DNA of 64,000 nt from Hemicordylus capensis (lineage: Eukaryota > Chordata > Lepidosauria > Squamata > Cordylidae). The notes below the pieces were generated by a model. It ran no database searches and had not been told where the DNA came from. It saw nothing but the letters and a program-made list of their open reading frames with translations. The DNA lies in NCBI RefSeq assembly GCF_027244095.1, contig NC_069658.1, forward strand, positions 423,424,687-423,488,686. Reading direction: 5' to 3'. A program made the position numbers and the translations under genes. Shown here piece after piece: positions 33,395-57,634 of this stretch (positions within the stretch are counted from its first letter, which is position 1; every line of letters starts with the position of its first letter).

Positions 33395-35073
33395 ACTGAT
33401 CTCACAATACGTCCAGGGCTAGCCTGAGACCAAGAGATGCATGGCTGCTTTCCCGTTGCCAGAGAAGAGAAAACCGAGCTGTTATTCTGTTCTGTGCCTG
33501 TGTTGTTACTGCTGCAGGCCTGGTCCAGGTTATCACAGTTGCAAACAGCAAAGGTCAGGCTGGTGAGGAAAGAGCAAAGGGCAACTCTTAATCTCTGCCT
33601 GATAGCAACTTAGTGGGGCACAGGGCACAGCCTTCTACCACAGGAGGAGCCAGAAGTGTGGGGATCAAGCAGAGCTTTGGCTAGATTGTTGTCATTCCAG
33701 CACAAGAAGAAACTCCAGCCTCCAGACAGAAGACTTAGACAAGACAGAAACACACTCACAACCTCCCCTAGCGCAAAAACCTGTGTGCCTTGGAACTTTG
33801 AAGTTACAGTGCAGAAAAAGTGTGTGTGTGTGTGTGTACATGTGCATGCAGGCAGGCAGACACACACTTTGGCATGATGCATACTGAAAAAGAAACTTGC
33901 AGCTTTGAGGTAGGGCTTAATATACAGTTGAAGGGACCATCAAAGATGTCCTTATGAAGGCTTTCAAAGACAGGAGGAGTGTCTTTCCATCTCCAGACTA
34001 GAGGGTAATTGAGAAAGGGCACTGCAACTCAAACTTTATCCGGCATGCACTGAAGATCAGGGCATCATTTAAGCCAAGGCTATTCCTTAAGTTCTTGCCA
34101 AACGCAGGAGGCATGACTCAGGACTGTGTGGAGGGTGCTTCTGAGGATGTGCAGAATTCATCTCCCTCCCCAGCCTAGAATCATCTTCAGCTCTAAGTAA
34201 AGGGGGTTAAGGGGAAAGTCTTCCCTGCCATTGAGCAAGATGACTTTCAATCAGGGTTAAACCTTGGACTCTCTCTCCTTTTTATGTGGCAAATTTGACA
34301 CTGATTCAATAGGAGAAGGGGGTTGTAAATTTGCAGAGCAACCTATGCATGGGTATGTAGAAGTAAATCTCACTGTTTTCAAAGGCGGCTTACTTCCAGA
34401 TGAGGGTGCATAAAACTGCAGTCTCAACTGCTTTCTTTGACGGATCATGCCCCCACCTGCCTTAGATTCACTAAAGCAACATTCACTCTCAACTCTAAAG
34501 GTGTTGAGGCAGAAGTGCATCCTTCTCATACTTTACTCATACGTGCCTTACTGAGCAAACCTTTGGTCACTATAGACCCATGATATGTTGCTGCCTGGAA
34601 CAGAGAGCAGCCAAATAGGACCCCCCCCTTTCTTGTTCTGTGATTTTTTTCCAGTTTACATCAACCCCGCCCCCCACATTTCCTTTCTTCTTTCACATCT
34701 CTCCTTATTTCCTTAACTACTAGGAAGAGAAGAGGGAAAGCAGTGTGGTGCCATTTTGCCTTTTTTCTCTCTGCAGGCATCTGGGGGTGGGGGTGGGGAT
34801 ATTGGGTGGGCTTCAGTGCCAGCCCTGAATAATGGTACACGTTCTACCACCTGCGCTGGCCTGCTTCACAGCAGGGCTGGTCTTGCCTTTGGTGTAGAGG
34901 GTTTACTGATTCCACCCTTACAGAAGGGGTTTAAGCCATTTGGGTACAGGCCTGGGAAAGAATCCTCTCTAAACCTGAATGTGGATGTTCTTGAACTCCT
35001 AAGCCTTGGTTTTCCCAGAGCATAAGGAAATGGTAAGAGGAGAGAAAAAGAACACAGCCTGCTAAGGTTGTGT
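33395..35073. other. Unassigned intergenic DNA
   Basis: Contains a (GT)n run at about 33820-33836 and a worn inverted-repeat MITE at about 34325-34425 ('gaagtaaatctcactg' with 'cttacttccagatgag'). No coding evidence. Confidence 0.4.
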
Positions 35074-35299
35074 AGTGGTTAGAGTGCTGGACTAGGACTG
35101 GGAAGACCTGAGTACAAATCCCCATTCAGCCATGATACTAGCTGGGTGACTCTGGGCTAGTCACTTCTCTCTCAGCCTAGCCTACTTCACAGGGTTGTTG
35201 TGAAAGAGAAACTTAAGTATGTAGTACACCGCTCTGGGCTCCTTGGAGGATGAGCGGGATCTAAAAATGTATAAATAAATAAATAAATAAATAAATAAA
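35074..35299 (+). repeat. CORE/MIR-like SINE, full length
   Basis: A tRNA head ('gtgtagtggttagagtgctg', 'gagtacaaatccccattc') is followed by a CORE-type block 'gggtgactctgggctagtca' and 'cacagggttgttgtga'. The end is 'ccttggaggatgagcggga' and an (AAAT)n tail at 35272-35299. Confidence 0.78.
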
Positions 35300-36479
35300 G
35301 GTATTTTGCATAGAAAATATGTGCTTTGTACAAGTGCATTTATATGCAATGTCTTTTATAATCCATAGGTAATTCAATTTCACAATCATAATCTTACGGA
35401 TAGAAAAACACACACCAGACACCTTGTCTTCCCCCAGTCTGTTCTGTGAATTCACAACCAAGCTGAGAGGATTTGAATCTGAGTCCCAGTTCCATGGCTT
35501 TAGCTACTTGCTAACTGGAAGTTTCACACCAAACTTGTGGCTCTATCTAGTTTATTTGTACAGCCGTTTGATTTGTATGCTGTTCGAATGCTAGTCATGC
35601 TTTGGCCATAAACAAGTCATCCATCTCTGCTTTGTAAAAGGAAAAGAAGCATTGCCCAGGGTCTAGAGGAAGGAGAGAATACAGTAGGGGGAAGCTGCAG
35701 GAATTCTCCAGTGCCAAGAAAATAGCTCCTTTGAAGAGGCTTTAGAGAACTCCATCTCCTTAGTTAATCAAGCTGCAGGTTAATCATCTGTAATAACAAG
35801 AGCTCTTATGAGCAAAAAAGAAATAGCCATAGAAAGTCCTTTGATATATGAAATAACCAACAGCAGCCAACAAAAGTTAAACTACAGTTCAAAGAGAGAG
35901 AGAGAGAGAGCTCAGATGTTTATCAAAGGTTACCTGGTATTGATCTTCAGTGCCCCGGATGATTGTTTCTCCATCCATCATTCACTCCAGAGTATCAGTC
36001 TGTGTACTTCTGCACAGCCGATAGCTGTCTTTGACAATGCTGATAACCTGATTCCCTCATGCTCGCACCTGTGGCATACAGGCAGCGCCAACATACTTAA
36101 TAACATGAGCTGGGAGAAAGGAAGACACTTCTTCAGCCTACAGCTCAAGAAGATCGCTTTGAATTCTTCTCGGCATGAAAAGAGAAGCCTACAAGTAGAA
36201 AACTTGTACATCACTGAGAAACGTTATGCCCTCCAGCCCTTTGTTTGTGGTACTCATTTCTGATGTGTGGGGAGTTGTGTGTGTGTTTTGTAACATAGGG
36301 AAGAATTCAAAAAAATGCGGTTTCCCTATGTGGCATTTGAAACTTCTGTAGATCAAGCCTGAAGAGAAGTATGGAGACTATTATTGTGGATTAACTTTTA
36401 AGCATATAAAGATTCTACTTCAGGGTGAAGGTTTGGACTAGATGACTCCAGACTTTGAAATGTGATGCTCCTCCTTAAA
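35300..36479. other. Unassigned intergenic DNA
   Basis: A short (AG)n run is at 35898-35911. The plus frame at 35808-36263 (151 codons) is the longest but resembles no family I know. Confidence 0.35.
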
Positions 36480-36790
36480 TCTCAGCACAAGCTTCCTGTC
36501 CAATCACAGATGCAGCACAAACTCCTCTGCCTGACCTTCAAAGCTGTCGATAGCCTTATGCTACTGCCCAGATATCTCTTAGCCTGATATATAGTGCTTG
36601 TGACCTTGGCTCCTCCAACTCCACCACCCTCAGAAATCCAAAGGTTTCCTCCTCTCATGAAGAACCACCCTCCCTTGCTGTCCCGCTACGCCTGCAACTG
36701 CAAACCTCCCCGCCACATCCTACAAATCCCTTCTCAAGTCTGTCTTTCCGTAAAGCCTTGTATGCAGCTTAGGTTTCATTAGGGCACTGG
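36480..36790 (+). mobile_element. Possible LINE 3' fragment
   Basis: 'cctgaccttcaaagctgtcg' and 'ctgcccagatatctctta' resemble the C-terminal coding region of CR1-like LINEs found near their 3' ends. Tail and borders are unclear, so this is tentative. Confidence 0.3.
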
Positions 36791-37955
36791 GACTAAGTGC
36801 TTGTAGAGGCCTCTCATGGTGGGTGGGGTGGGGACCTCAAAGAAACCGTGACAGAGATGTGTGGCTTTTCAGGGTCTGAAAGGTGTCCTGATCAACATGT
36901 CAAATTATACAAAAAAATCAAAGTGGAGGTCAGCTGTCATTTTGCCCCCCCCGGTAGATTCTTATTCTGAGTGATATAAACTTAGAAACATGCACATAAA
37001 TGGGCCTCAACCAATTTTAAGTGAATTAGACAATTCAAGTAAGACTAAAAGGTGAACACACACTTATTGGTTGCTCCTGTTCCAAAGATGCTTTCTGGAA
37101 TGGTTTGTTTTAGAAATATGGGCATTTTGAGGATGCAGTTGGGTAATAGCCTCTTCCCTGGGCTTTTCTCATTATAGAGTTGAATCTGCTGCAGATGGCA
37201 GAAAGATGTAAAGCAAATTTAACTTTTTTTCACTGCTTTCTATCTTACACACGTTTCAAATGTTTTTATCCCATAGAAGCGGAGTTATTTAAAGCAAGAT
37301 TGGTCTAGGAGAACATTTGGGGGTTAGAAGAATGGCTTTCATGATCTGCATACACATTGATGCAATGTAACACTGAAACCCATCTGTTACACCTTTTCAT
37401 CTTTGTCTACTTTTCTTCAACATCATCATCAAGAGCTTGGTCACTGCTGGAGTATAACACAAGGTTATGTGAAGCACAAGTATGGAGTCACATAACACTG
37501 TACAGGAATGAAGCAATACAAAATAATAGGCAAAAGAGGTCTGGATCTCTATGGGTACAGTATATGACAGCATACCTTTGCACAAAGTATCAGAGCTAAG
37601 AGAGCAGGACAGATCTTCAGTTGCTTTATCCCAAGAGGTGGGCAAAAGGTACGAAACTGCCCTAGAGCCCCACAAGACTTAAAGCCTCTAATATACTGGT
37701 TCATCTAGACGAGCATTTGGCAGGGACGAGACACTGTGTTGCCCCAGGCCATCTCTTTGCAGTCTATACTTTGCTGCAGCAGGTAAAAACATGTACACCA
37801 AGCTGCTGCGTGTACACCTGCAGGGAAGGGAAAGGGCTGAAACCAGTCATCCTTGCATCCATGGTTTCTTGCATTAACTGTTGATAGGCAGCTCTCTCGG
37901 CTGCGTTTGTCATTGAGCAGACCCTGATGAAGAGTATCAGGCTAATAAAGTTGAG
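36791..37955. other. Unassigned intergenic DNA
   Basis: No exon or named repeat recognised. Confidence 0.35.
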
Positions 37956-38625
37956 CAGTTGAGTCAGTGTTAACTCCTGGAGACCAGAGCCCTGTGGTTT
38001 TCTTTGGTAGAATACAGGAGGGGTTTACCACTGGCATCTGCCGCTAGGGTTGTGCACGGAACCAGGTGGGGGTGGCTTGATAGGGTGGGGTGTGTGCCAC
38101 TTTAAGGGCAGGGGAGGGTGCACTTGGCCCTCCCCCTGTGGCGCTTGTTGCCCATAAAAGCCTTCATGGTGGTTATGTACCTCCCTGCCACCCCTTCCCC
38201 CTCTTTGGCTGGAAGTGGCCAGAAGTACCAAGTGCGCATGCCCATCTGATGTGCATGCGCACCTGGTACTTCCGGCCACTTCCACCCAAAGAGGGGGAAG
38301 GGGCAGCGGGGAGGTACACTGCTGCCCTGAAGGCTTTTATGGGCAACAAGCACTGGTGGGGGAGGGGGGAGTAAGTGCACCCTCTCCCACTCTTGAAGTG
38401 GCACCCTCCCCCGGGGTTCGAAGGACCATAAAAGGGCCTCTGAACAGGTTCATGCACATCCCTATCTCCTGTGCAGTATGAGAAGATGCCTTTCATCACC
38501 TTCCTATATTGCTGCTGCCCGATATAGGTGTTTCCCATAGTCTGGGAAACATACCAGCGAGGATTCAAACCAGCAACCTCTTGCTCCCTAGGCAAATTGC
38601 CTCCCCACTGTGCCATTAGGTGGCT
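37956..38625 (-). repeat. Sauria-type SINE split by a foldback element
   Basis: The tail half (37956-38044, 'actcctggagaccagagccc') and head half (38465-38625, 'cagtatgagaagatgccttt' to 'gtgccattaggtgg') read together as one antisense SINE. The 420-bp insert at 38045-38464 separates them. Confidence 0.8.
38045..38464. mobile_element. 420-bp foldback element (TAGGGATGTGCAC type)
   Basis: Termini TAGGGTTGTGCACGGAACC and complementary 'ggttcatgcacatcccta'. Nearly the whole element is one inverted repeat centred near 38243 ('gtaccaagtgcgcatgccca' against 'tgggtatg'-like arms ending 'gcgcacctggtactt'). The flanks TCTGCCGC and TCTCCTGT agree at 5 of 8 positions, so an 8-bp duplication is possible. 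It has no protein of its own. Confidence 0.78.
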
Positions 38626-40270
38626 GTATCAGGCTGATAGGGCTGAGTAGAGGAAGAACCACCCTACCGCCGGACATTGTCCCAACTGACCCTCACCTGC
38701 TGTTTCAGTGCCTCATCATCACCGTCACCCAAAGGGTTTAGGAAGAGAGGAATGATTTAAGTATAAGCTGCACAGCTACCCTGCTTGACACAACACTCCA
38801 TGAAAGAGAAACAAACAAGGCAGTTCTAGCGGGTACTATGTGGGTAGAAAGAGAACAATTCCATCAGCTCCAGATCCAGTTTTCTTATCAGATGTAAAAC
38901 AACTAACCTGGCTTCTTAGCATACATACTCCAGTATTTGCAGCAGCATGCTGGAAATGTCTTCAGCGGATTAGGTGGCCGCTTGCTAACAGATGCAATTT
39001 GTAAGATGCACAGATTCAAGTGAGTCTCTAAAAATGCAACTCAAGCATGGAGCTGACAATGTAGGATTGACTTTTTTCTAGCTAAGTTAACATTAAACTT
39101 TAAAAAAGCTTGCCCAGTGACATAGTAGAGCAAGCACATTCCAGGCAAACATGCAAAGGAGGATGCAGAGCTCTTTTGACAGCTAACGGTTGATGCTGCT
39201 TTACAGAGCTAGTGATAGTCTGGCACAACTTTGTTTTAATGTGCACTTGCAGAGCAGATTAGCGCTATTTTAGCCAAAACAAAAGCAGTGTACAAATAAG
39301 GCGATAAGTTGGCAATGCAAAGCGCATATTAACTCCAAACACTCAACAAAGAGATCTTTTATCTCACAAAGGAAAACAAAAAGTTGGTAAATATAAAACC
39401 AAAAGACGTTTCAGTGTGACACACTTGAGGATGGCGCAATAAAAAGGTCTTTTTGTTGAGAGCAGGGTACAAATAAAAGCAACACCTAGAATACACAAGC
39501 AACAAGGTCAGCATTGGGTTTGCATCCGATTCTGCTCTTCATCCATGCCCTTCTGGAATGAGACAGCGCCTCCCCGTTATGTGGAAAAAGCAAAGTTAAA
39601 AGGCATCCATTTTCCAGCATAAAGTATTCAAATAATTCTACATGTCTCACTAAACATTATGAAAGCCTATACTTCCTACATTGGGTGACAAGACTTTGAC
39701 TGCCCTCAGTGGCCTTTACTGCCAGCATTTCTGTGGGAAAGTGGCAGAACTACAGTACTGGCACACCCTGAGTCACTTCCACCCACATCTACTGCAGCAA
39801 AACACAGGCGTGCATTACCAGGTTCAGATTTAGAATTGTAACATGGTCTCTGCTTGTGGACCAAGGCTGGATAACTAGTTGGTTGACTGCTACCTGTACT
39901 CACAGACTTTTCACCCGCACCTACATCTGTACTTGAAAACAGGCACAGATGGAAGAGAGACTGTTTAACAGTACTGTGCTCATGCCACAGACGTGTCCTG
40001 GAGTGCTATCTACATGTGGCAAATTGCCCATGCCTTGACCCAGCTCTTGCAGAGGAGGTTACTGTAGAACAGAACCAGTAGGTGACACTCAATGGTTTCA
40101 GTGCAACAGGAATTGATGCAGTCTATCTTCAAGTAGAAGTGTTGAAAATATTTAACGTTCTCTCATCGTTGTTTTACTTTCAGTAACTCTACTTATAGAA
40201 AACAAATTCATATAAATTCTAGTGTCTCAAGATAGCCTTCCTCCACTTTGATTAGTGTAGACTTTACTGT
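38626..40270. other. Unassigned intergenic DNA
   Basis: AT-rich sequence without recognisable repeats or exons. A short poly-purine run lies near 39360. Confidence 0.35.
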
Positions 40271-40272
40271 AA

Positions 40273-40460
40273 AGTGACTAGGCTGTAGTTCAGTGGGAGA
40301 GCATCCACTTTGCATGCAGAAGGTCCCAGGTTCAATCTCCAGGAAGAGCTGGGAAAGACTCCTGCCTGAAACTTTAGAGAGTGCCTGCCCGACTATACTG
40401 ATAGTAATGAGATAGATGGACCAATGGTCCAACTTTGGATAAGGCAGCTTCCTATTTAAT
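40273..40460 (+). repeat. tRNA-headed SINE
   Basis: A box 'gctgtagttcagtgggagag' and B box 'ggtcccaggttcaatctcca' are well kept, followed by the usual body and tail 'ataaggcagcttcctattta'. Confidence 0.82.
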
Positions 40461-40939
40461 GGAATGGAATGCATTTTCTTCCCATTTACACTTTTCCTCC
40501 CTTCTGTTGCCTCCTCTGTGATTGAATTAGATTGCTACTCTATGAAGCACCATGCACACCGATGGCACTATCAATAATGCAAGGGGTTCTCTGACCTATG
40601 CTGGACAAAATGTCCATGTTGGCTCCCAGCATTAAGTACCTTGAGAAGGGAGAGATGCAAGATACTGCACACCTGCCAAGCAGAAATGCCAGGCTTCTGC
40701 AGGTACACCGCCTGTTCTGAGGGGGTTGCCAGGCAGATTTTTCTCCTAGGCAGGCAGGCAGGCAACCAACCAACAAGCAAAGGGCTTCCCTTGTTTCAGA
40801 GAAGAAAAATCTTAATGGTATCCATAAGAAACCCTGGAGGATTTAGGGTTGTGTGTGTGTGTGTTTTAGCAAGACCTGCCTCTTCTCATCCAGGCCTATA
40901 AAGAAAAGTCAGCAGGGGAACACAAAAGGATAGATAGCA

Positions 40940-42435
40940 CCTTAATTTAGAGGCAGCTTTTATTAAAATTGGGTGACATCCAAAAAGGTACAGTACAAAA
41001 AAAATTTGGTCCAAGGGCACAGGGTGGGGAGGGGAAGAACCACAAACACAAAGCATAATAATAGGGAGCAGTTAAAAACAGCTACTTTGCCGAGCCAGTC
41101 AGACTCTGAGCTTCCTTCATCTATACTTGTCCTGAGAGCCTGTGGCAGCTACAGACAGCACTAGGGTTCTACTCCCCAGTACCACAAAGCGGGGGGGGGG
41201 GGGGAGTAAGAGGGCGAAGTGGTCTTTCATATGGCCAAGACAAGACAGGAAGGGTATTGGGCCACCTGGACTTACAGTAGTCCCCAGCCTCAGTCCAGAG
41301 GCAGAAGAGGAAGGGGCCTTGTCAGTCACTTGATTTTGTGCAGCTACTAGTGTCGACATACAACCAGCTGGGACCTGTACCGCTGCATTACAGTCCCCCA
41401 AATCTATCAGCAGCAGATCCATTCCTTGCCCCAGAAAACAGCAAGTGCTGGAGAAATGTGTCAAAAGTGAGCATGGTTAGTTTTGCTGATCAGCACCATT
41501 AGGGTGCAATTCTCTAGGGTCAAGCACACCTGCATACATATCCCCCACTCTGCAATTTGCCCCAGAAACCTGCTCTGTGCCCATCAGGGGAGGAAGGAAA
41601 AGGAGAGCAATGGCCTCTTGAAGGAGCCCTTCTGCCAACTTGTGTGTGACCCGAGAGTTGTGGAGAAGGGAGGGAAGAGTGAAGGTTGGGATGGAGATGC
41701 TCCCCTCACCCCCCACAAAGACAGTGATTTGGGATTAGCACAATGGCCCCCAAATAGACCCAAGGCTTTGTCTGACAGCTCCACCAGCCATCCCATTAAA
41801 ATGGTCAGGTCAGCCAGACTGCCACAACCCTGCAGACTCCTTGCCAATTTTCCAGCACTATAGCTTCCAGTGAGAAAGCCACATACAGAGGAAGAGCCCA
41901 ACTTTCCCCAAGAGATGAATCTGCAGAGCAGCCCTCACCTTAAAGGCCGGAAAGCAAGCGAAACTCACTGCAGTGCTGCTGCCTGCTGCCCCTCACCCTG
42001 GGCCTGGCCAAAAATCAAACACACCCAGACCTGTGTCCACCTGGCAAGTGCAGAAGAGCTGTCCAGCCCCCACAGCTTTGGGGATGGGTGAGGAGGTGGA
42101 GGGCCTAGGGACTGGCAAGGAGGTCCTGAGCTTGCAAGGCTCTAAACTGAAGCTGTCCTGAGTGTGGAAGAGCTTCAGCTAGAGCCAGGACAGGAGAGCC
42201 CTGAGGCTCCAAAGGCAACCAATGAGGAAGGAGGCCAAGGCTGAAAGGCAAGACCTTTGGCCTGGTGGCTGACTACAGTCCCCAAACAGGGCATGCAGCA
42301 GCAGAAAGAGAGGACGTCGGCAGGAGAGCAGTGGGAGGTTCTGTGCTGGAGTGGGAACGGCGTAGGCCTGAGCAGTGAATCCCTGCAGTGTTTGGTAGCC
42401 TTGAGATCTGCTGGCTAGGGAAGAGGCAGGCCTGT
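40940..42435 (-). other. SMARCD1: SMARCD1 3' UTR (inferred extent)
   Basis: This sequence is largely free of interspersed repeats, unlike its surroundings. That fits a retained UTR. A 16-base G run (C run on the transcript) is at about 41189-41205. Confidence 0.6.
40958..40963 (-). terminator. SMARCD1: SMARCD1 polyadenylation signal
   Basis: AATAAA on the minus strand lies 1473 nt beyond the stop codon. It is the first canonical signal, and the resulting 1.5-kb 3' UTR is near the human length. Cleavage would fall around 40940. Confidence 0.65.
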
Positions 42436-54966
<12,531 letters not shown>

Positions 54967-55140
54967 CTTCCCTCCCTCAGCAGCACAAAGCGGGGGGAGG
55001 CGGATGTGGGGTTAGGATGATTTAGTTGGGTTTCACCATAGAGACGTCGCCTGCGGGAGATAGAACGCCGCCGGATTGATAATAGAGTGGAAGCCGGGCA
55101 GATGGATGCCGGGAGCACGACTGGAGCTCCTCCTGCCGTC

Positions 55141-55517
55141 CAGAAACTGTAATTGCAGTTTAGGATCACGAGTCCGCTTTGAGGCTGCCCAGTGTGCATT
55201 TGCCTGGAGTAAGCTACTATTTACCTCTGGGCTGGGGCTTACTTCTGAATAATAGGATGCACGTGGGAAAGATCTTGGTCCTATGCATATTACTCTTAAG
55301 CAGTGTCCTTAGGATTGCAGCTATAAAAAACTGTCCTATTAAAAGCTATAAGACAAATATTATTCAACCATCGAGGCAAGCAAATACAAACCACCCTTCA
55401 CGTGATCAGTCCATGCTCCAAATTACGTTATATGCAGGGGTGTTTGCATCTTGGCTACACTGGAACTGAGCATAATGTGGGAGCTTGAAAGCCAGTTGAT
55501 GTATGCCTAGTTCTTGG
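55141..55517. other. SMARCD1 upstream flank with worn MITE
   Basis: 'gggcttacttctgaataata' and 'gtcctatgcatatta' near 55200-55330 belong to the small MITE type seen at 45327. No exon of ASIC1, the expected next gene, was found. Confidence 0.4.
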
Positions 55518-55760
55518 GTGATAAAACCCTGAGGCTAAGGGTGCGAGTACTCCCTTAACCTGAACTACTTGCTCGTGTGCAAACCAGGCTGCTTCCAGAA
55601 TCCAGCCTGACTGCACACAGAGGTGATTGTCTAAAAGCATCTGTCTCTTGTGGGAGTCCCCCCAGTGCATCATGCGTGTTGTGCAGTGCATTGAGGGATC
55701 TCCAGAGGCCAAGACAAGCAGTCCCAGCCTTTGTTTACTCACACAGCTGGGATCAGCACA
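55518..55760. mobile_element. Partial copy of the Harbinger-like foldback MITE
   Basis: 'gagtactcccttaacctgaa', 'tgactgcacacagaggtgat' and 'gtgcagtgcattgagggatc' match the middle of 61577-61983 in the same orientation. Both termini are missing or worn. Confidence 0.5.
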
Positions 55761-55785
55761 GAGATTCATCTGTGCTGCTTCTGGC

Positions 55786-56111
55786 TAGGGATGTGTATGG
55801 AACCAGCGGGAAAAAATAATTTTAAGGGCAGGGGAGGGTGCACTTACTCCCCACAATGAGTTTCCCCCACTGGCGCTCGCTTAAAAACTGGTCTGGCAGG
55901 GCAGCAGTGTATCTCCCTGCTGCCCTGTCTGCACCTCAGACAGTGACCGGAAGTAGCACGTGTGTGTGTGTGTGTGTGTGCGCATGTCGCCTGTGCGGCC
56001 AATGTGTGCACGTGCAAGTGCAATATGCATATGCGCCCGACGTGCACACGCACTACATCTGGTCCCCTTCCACCTTCAAACCGGCCCCTGCCGGTTCTGT
56101 GCACATCCCTA
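55786..56111. mobile_element. Foldback element (TAGGGATGTGCAC type), copy 2
   Basis: Termini TAGGGATGTGTATGGAACC and complementary 'ccggttctgtgcacatcccta'. It is the same family as 38045-38464, with a (GT)n run at 55960-55980 inside. A duplication is only partly legible. Confidence 0.75.
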
Positions 56112-56207
56112 GTCTGCCCTGTAGTACTTTAGCTTAGTGTTTGCTTGCCTTTGCATATGTCTTTTAAACTTCTTACCTGGCCAAAGCCATTTAAAACTTA
56201 TATGAAT

Positions 56208-56446
56208 ATGACATATTTATATACCACTTTTCAACAAAAGTTCTCAAAGTGGTTTACATAGATATAAATAAATAAACAAATAAATAAGATGGCTCCCTGT
56301 CCCCAAAGGGCTCGCAAGCTACAAAATAAATCTACTGGGCCACTGGAGGAATGCTGTGCTGTGGATGGATAGGGTCAGTTGCTCTCCCCCACTAAATAAA
56401 GAGAACTACCACTTTTTAAAAGTGCCTCTTTGCTCAGTTAAAGGTA
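56208..56446 (-). mobile_element. LINE-tail-derived repeat (copy 3)
   Basis: Antisense copy of the unit at 9875 and 53676: 'ataccacttttcaacaaaag', (AAAT)n-like region, 'gatggctccctgtccccaaa' and 'aagtgcctctttgctcagtt'. Confidence 0.68.
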
Positions 56447-56655
56447 AAGTGTGCTGTCAAGTCAATTTCAACTCCTGGCACCCACAGAGCCCTGTGGTTT
56501 TCTTTTGGTAGAACACAGGAGGGGTGCCTCCTCCTGTGCAGTATGAGATGATGCCTTTCAGCATCTTCCTATATCACTGCTGCCTGATATAGTACCGGGG
56601 GATTCGAATCAACAACCTTCTGCTTGTTAGTTAAACATTTCCCTGCTGCACCGAG
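56447..56655 (-). repeat. Sauria-type SINE
   Basis: Antisense: 'gtcaatttcaactcctggca', 'gatgcctttcagcatcttcc', 'ccctgctgcacc'. It follows copy 3 of the LINE-tail repeat directly, so the two may have inserted one at the end of the other. Confidence 0.75.
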
Positions 56656-56959
56656 GACTAACTAATTTGGGGGAGGGGGACAAAATTACTTTTTGGAGCC
56701 AGGTGCTTGCAGATTCACAGAGAAAAACCCAGTACTGTAGTCAGAAAAGCTTTAGCCCTAGAATTCAGGGATAGGTCCAAGAGCTGGGTAATTTGTTACC
56801 ATAGTATGATTGCTACTTTTCAAGCTATACAAATAACATATGTCGGGGAGACCATGTGGAAGGGACATATGGTGTCAGCACTACCTATACCAGTGCCATT
56901 GGTTCCCGGGGTGTGATTATGGTTGCAGATACCAGAGTGAGATGGAAAGCAGCCATGTG
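56656..56959. other. Unassigned intergenic DNA
   Basis: No feature recognised. Confidence 0.35.
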
Positions 56960-57266
56960 GAACATAGGAACATAGAGAGCTGCCTTGTACCGAGTCAGAC
57001 CATTGGTCTATCTAGCTCAGTATTGTCTACATAGACTGGCAGCGGCTTCTCCAAGGTTGCAGGCAGGAATCTCTCTCTGCCCTATCTTGGAGATGCTGCC
57101 AGGGAGGGAACTTGGAACCTAGATGCTCTTCCCAGAGCGGCTCCATCCCCTGAGGGGAATATCTTGCAGTGCTCACACACATCAAGTCTCCCATTCATAT
57201 GCAACCAGGGTGGACCCTGCTTAGCTAAGGGGACAAGTCATGCTTGCTACCACAAGACTGGCAATC
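56960..57266 (-). repeat. 5S-headed SINE, full length
   Basis: Antisense order: tail 'acatagagagctgccttgta', body 'gcaggcaggaatctctctct', 'cagagcggctccatcccctg', 5S-like block 'gtctcccattcatatgcaac' and 'agggtggaccctgcttagct', and head 'catgcttgctaccacaagac'. This is among the least diverged copies. Confidence 0.88.
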
Positions 57267-57462
57267 TTCCCCGGGAGAGAAGAGGTGGGGGAAGTGGCAG
57301 CTGCGTCACTAAAGTAAAGTATGAACTGGTGACTGATTTGAGCTCACAGAAACAGTGGCCTGCAATTTATTTATTTTTAATGCTTAGTGAAGTAATTCCT
57401 CTGAGAGTAGCCAGAGTGCGTTTTGCTCAGCCCACAACCAGCACATGCAGAAGAGAAGCAGG

Positions 57463-57634
57463 CAGGGGCATAGTTAGGGGAGTTGGGATCATGTTCGCCC
57501 CCCTCTCCCCCCCTCAGAGTGAGGGAGATAATGAAGAAAATAGGAAAAGAGGGAGGTGTGGAGCTAGGGGGCCCTCAGGAGCTGGGGGGCCTGGGTTCTT
57601 TGAACCCCTTATCTCAATTATAGCTACACCCCTG
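57463..57634. mobile_element. MITE of the GGGGCGTAGCTA type, copy 2
   Basis: Termini CAGGGGCATAGTTAGGGG and complementary 'attatagctacacccctg'. The flanks GAAGCAGG and GAGACAGG match at 6 of 8 positions. It has a GC-rich interior. Confidence 0.75.
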
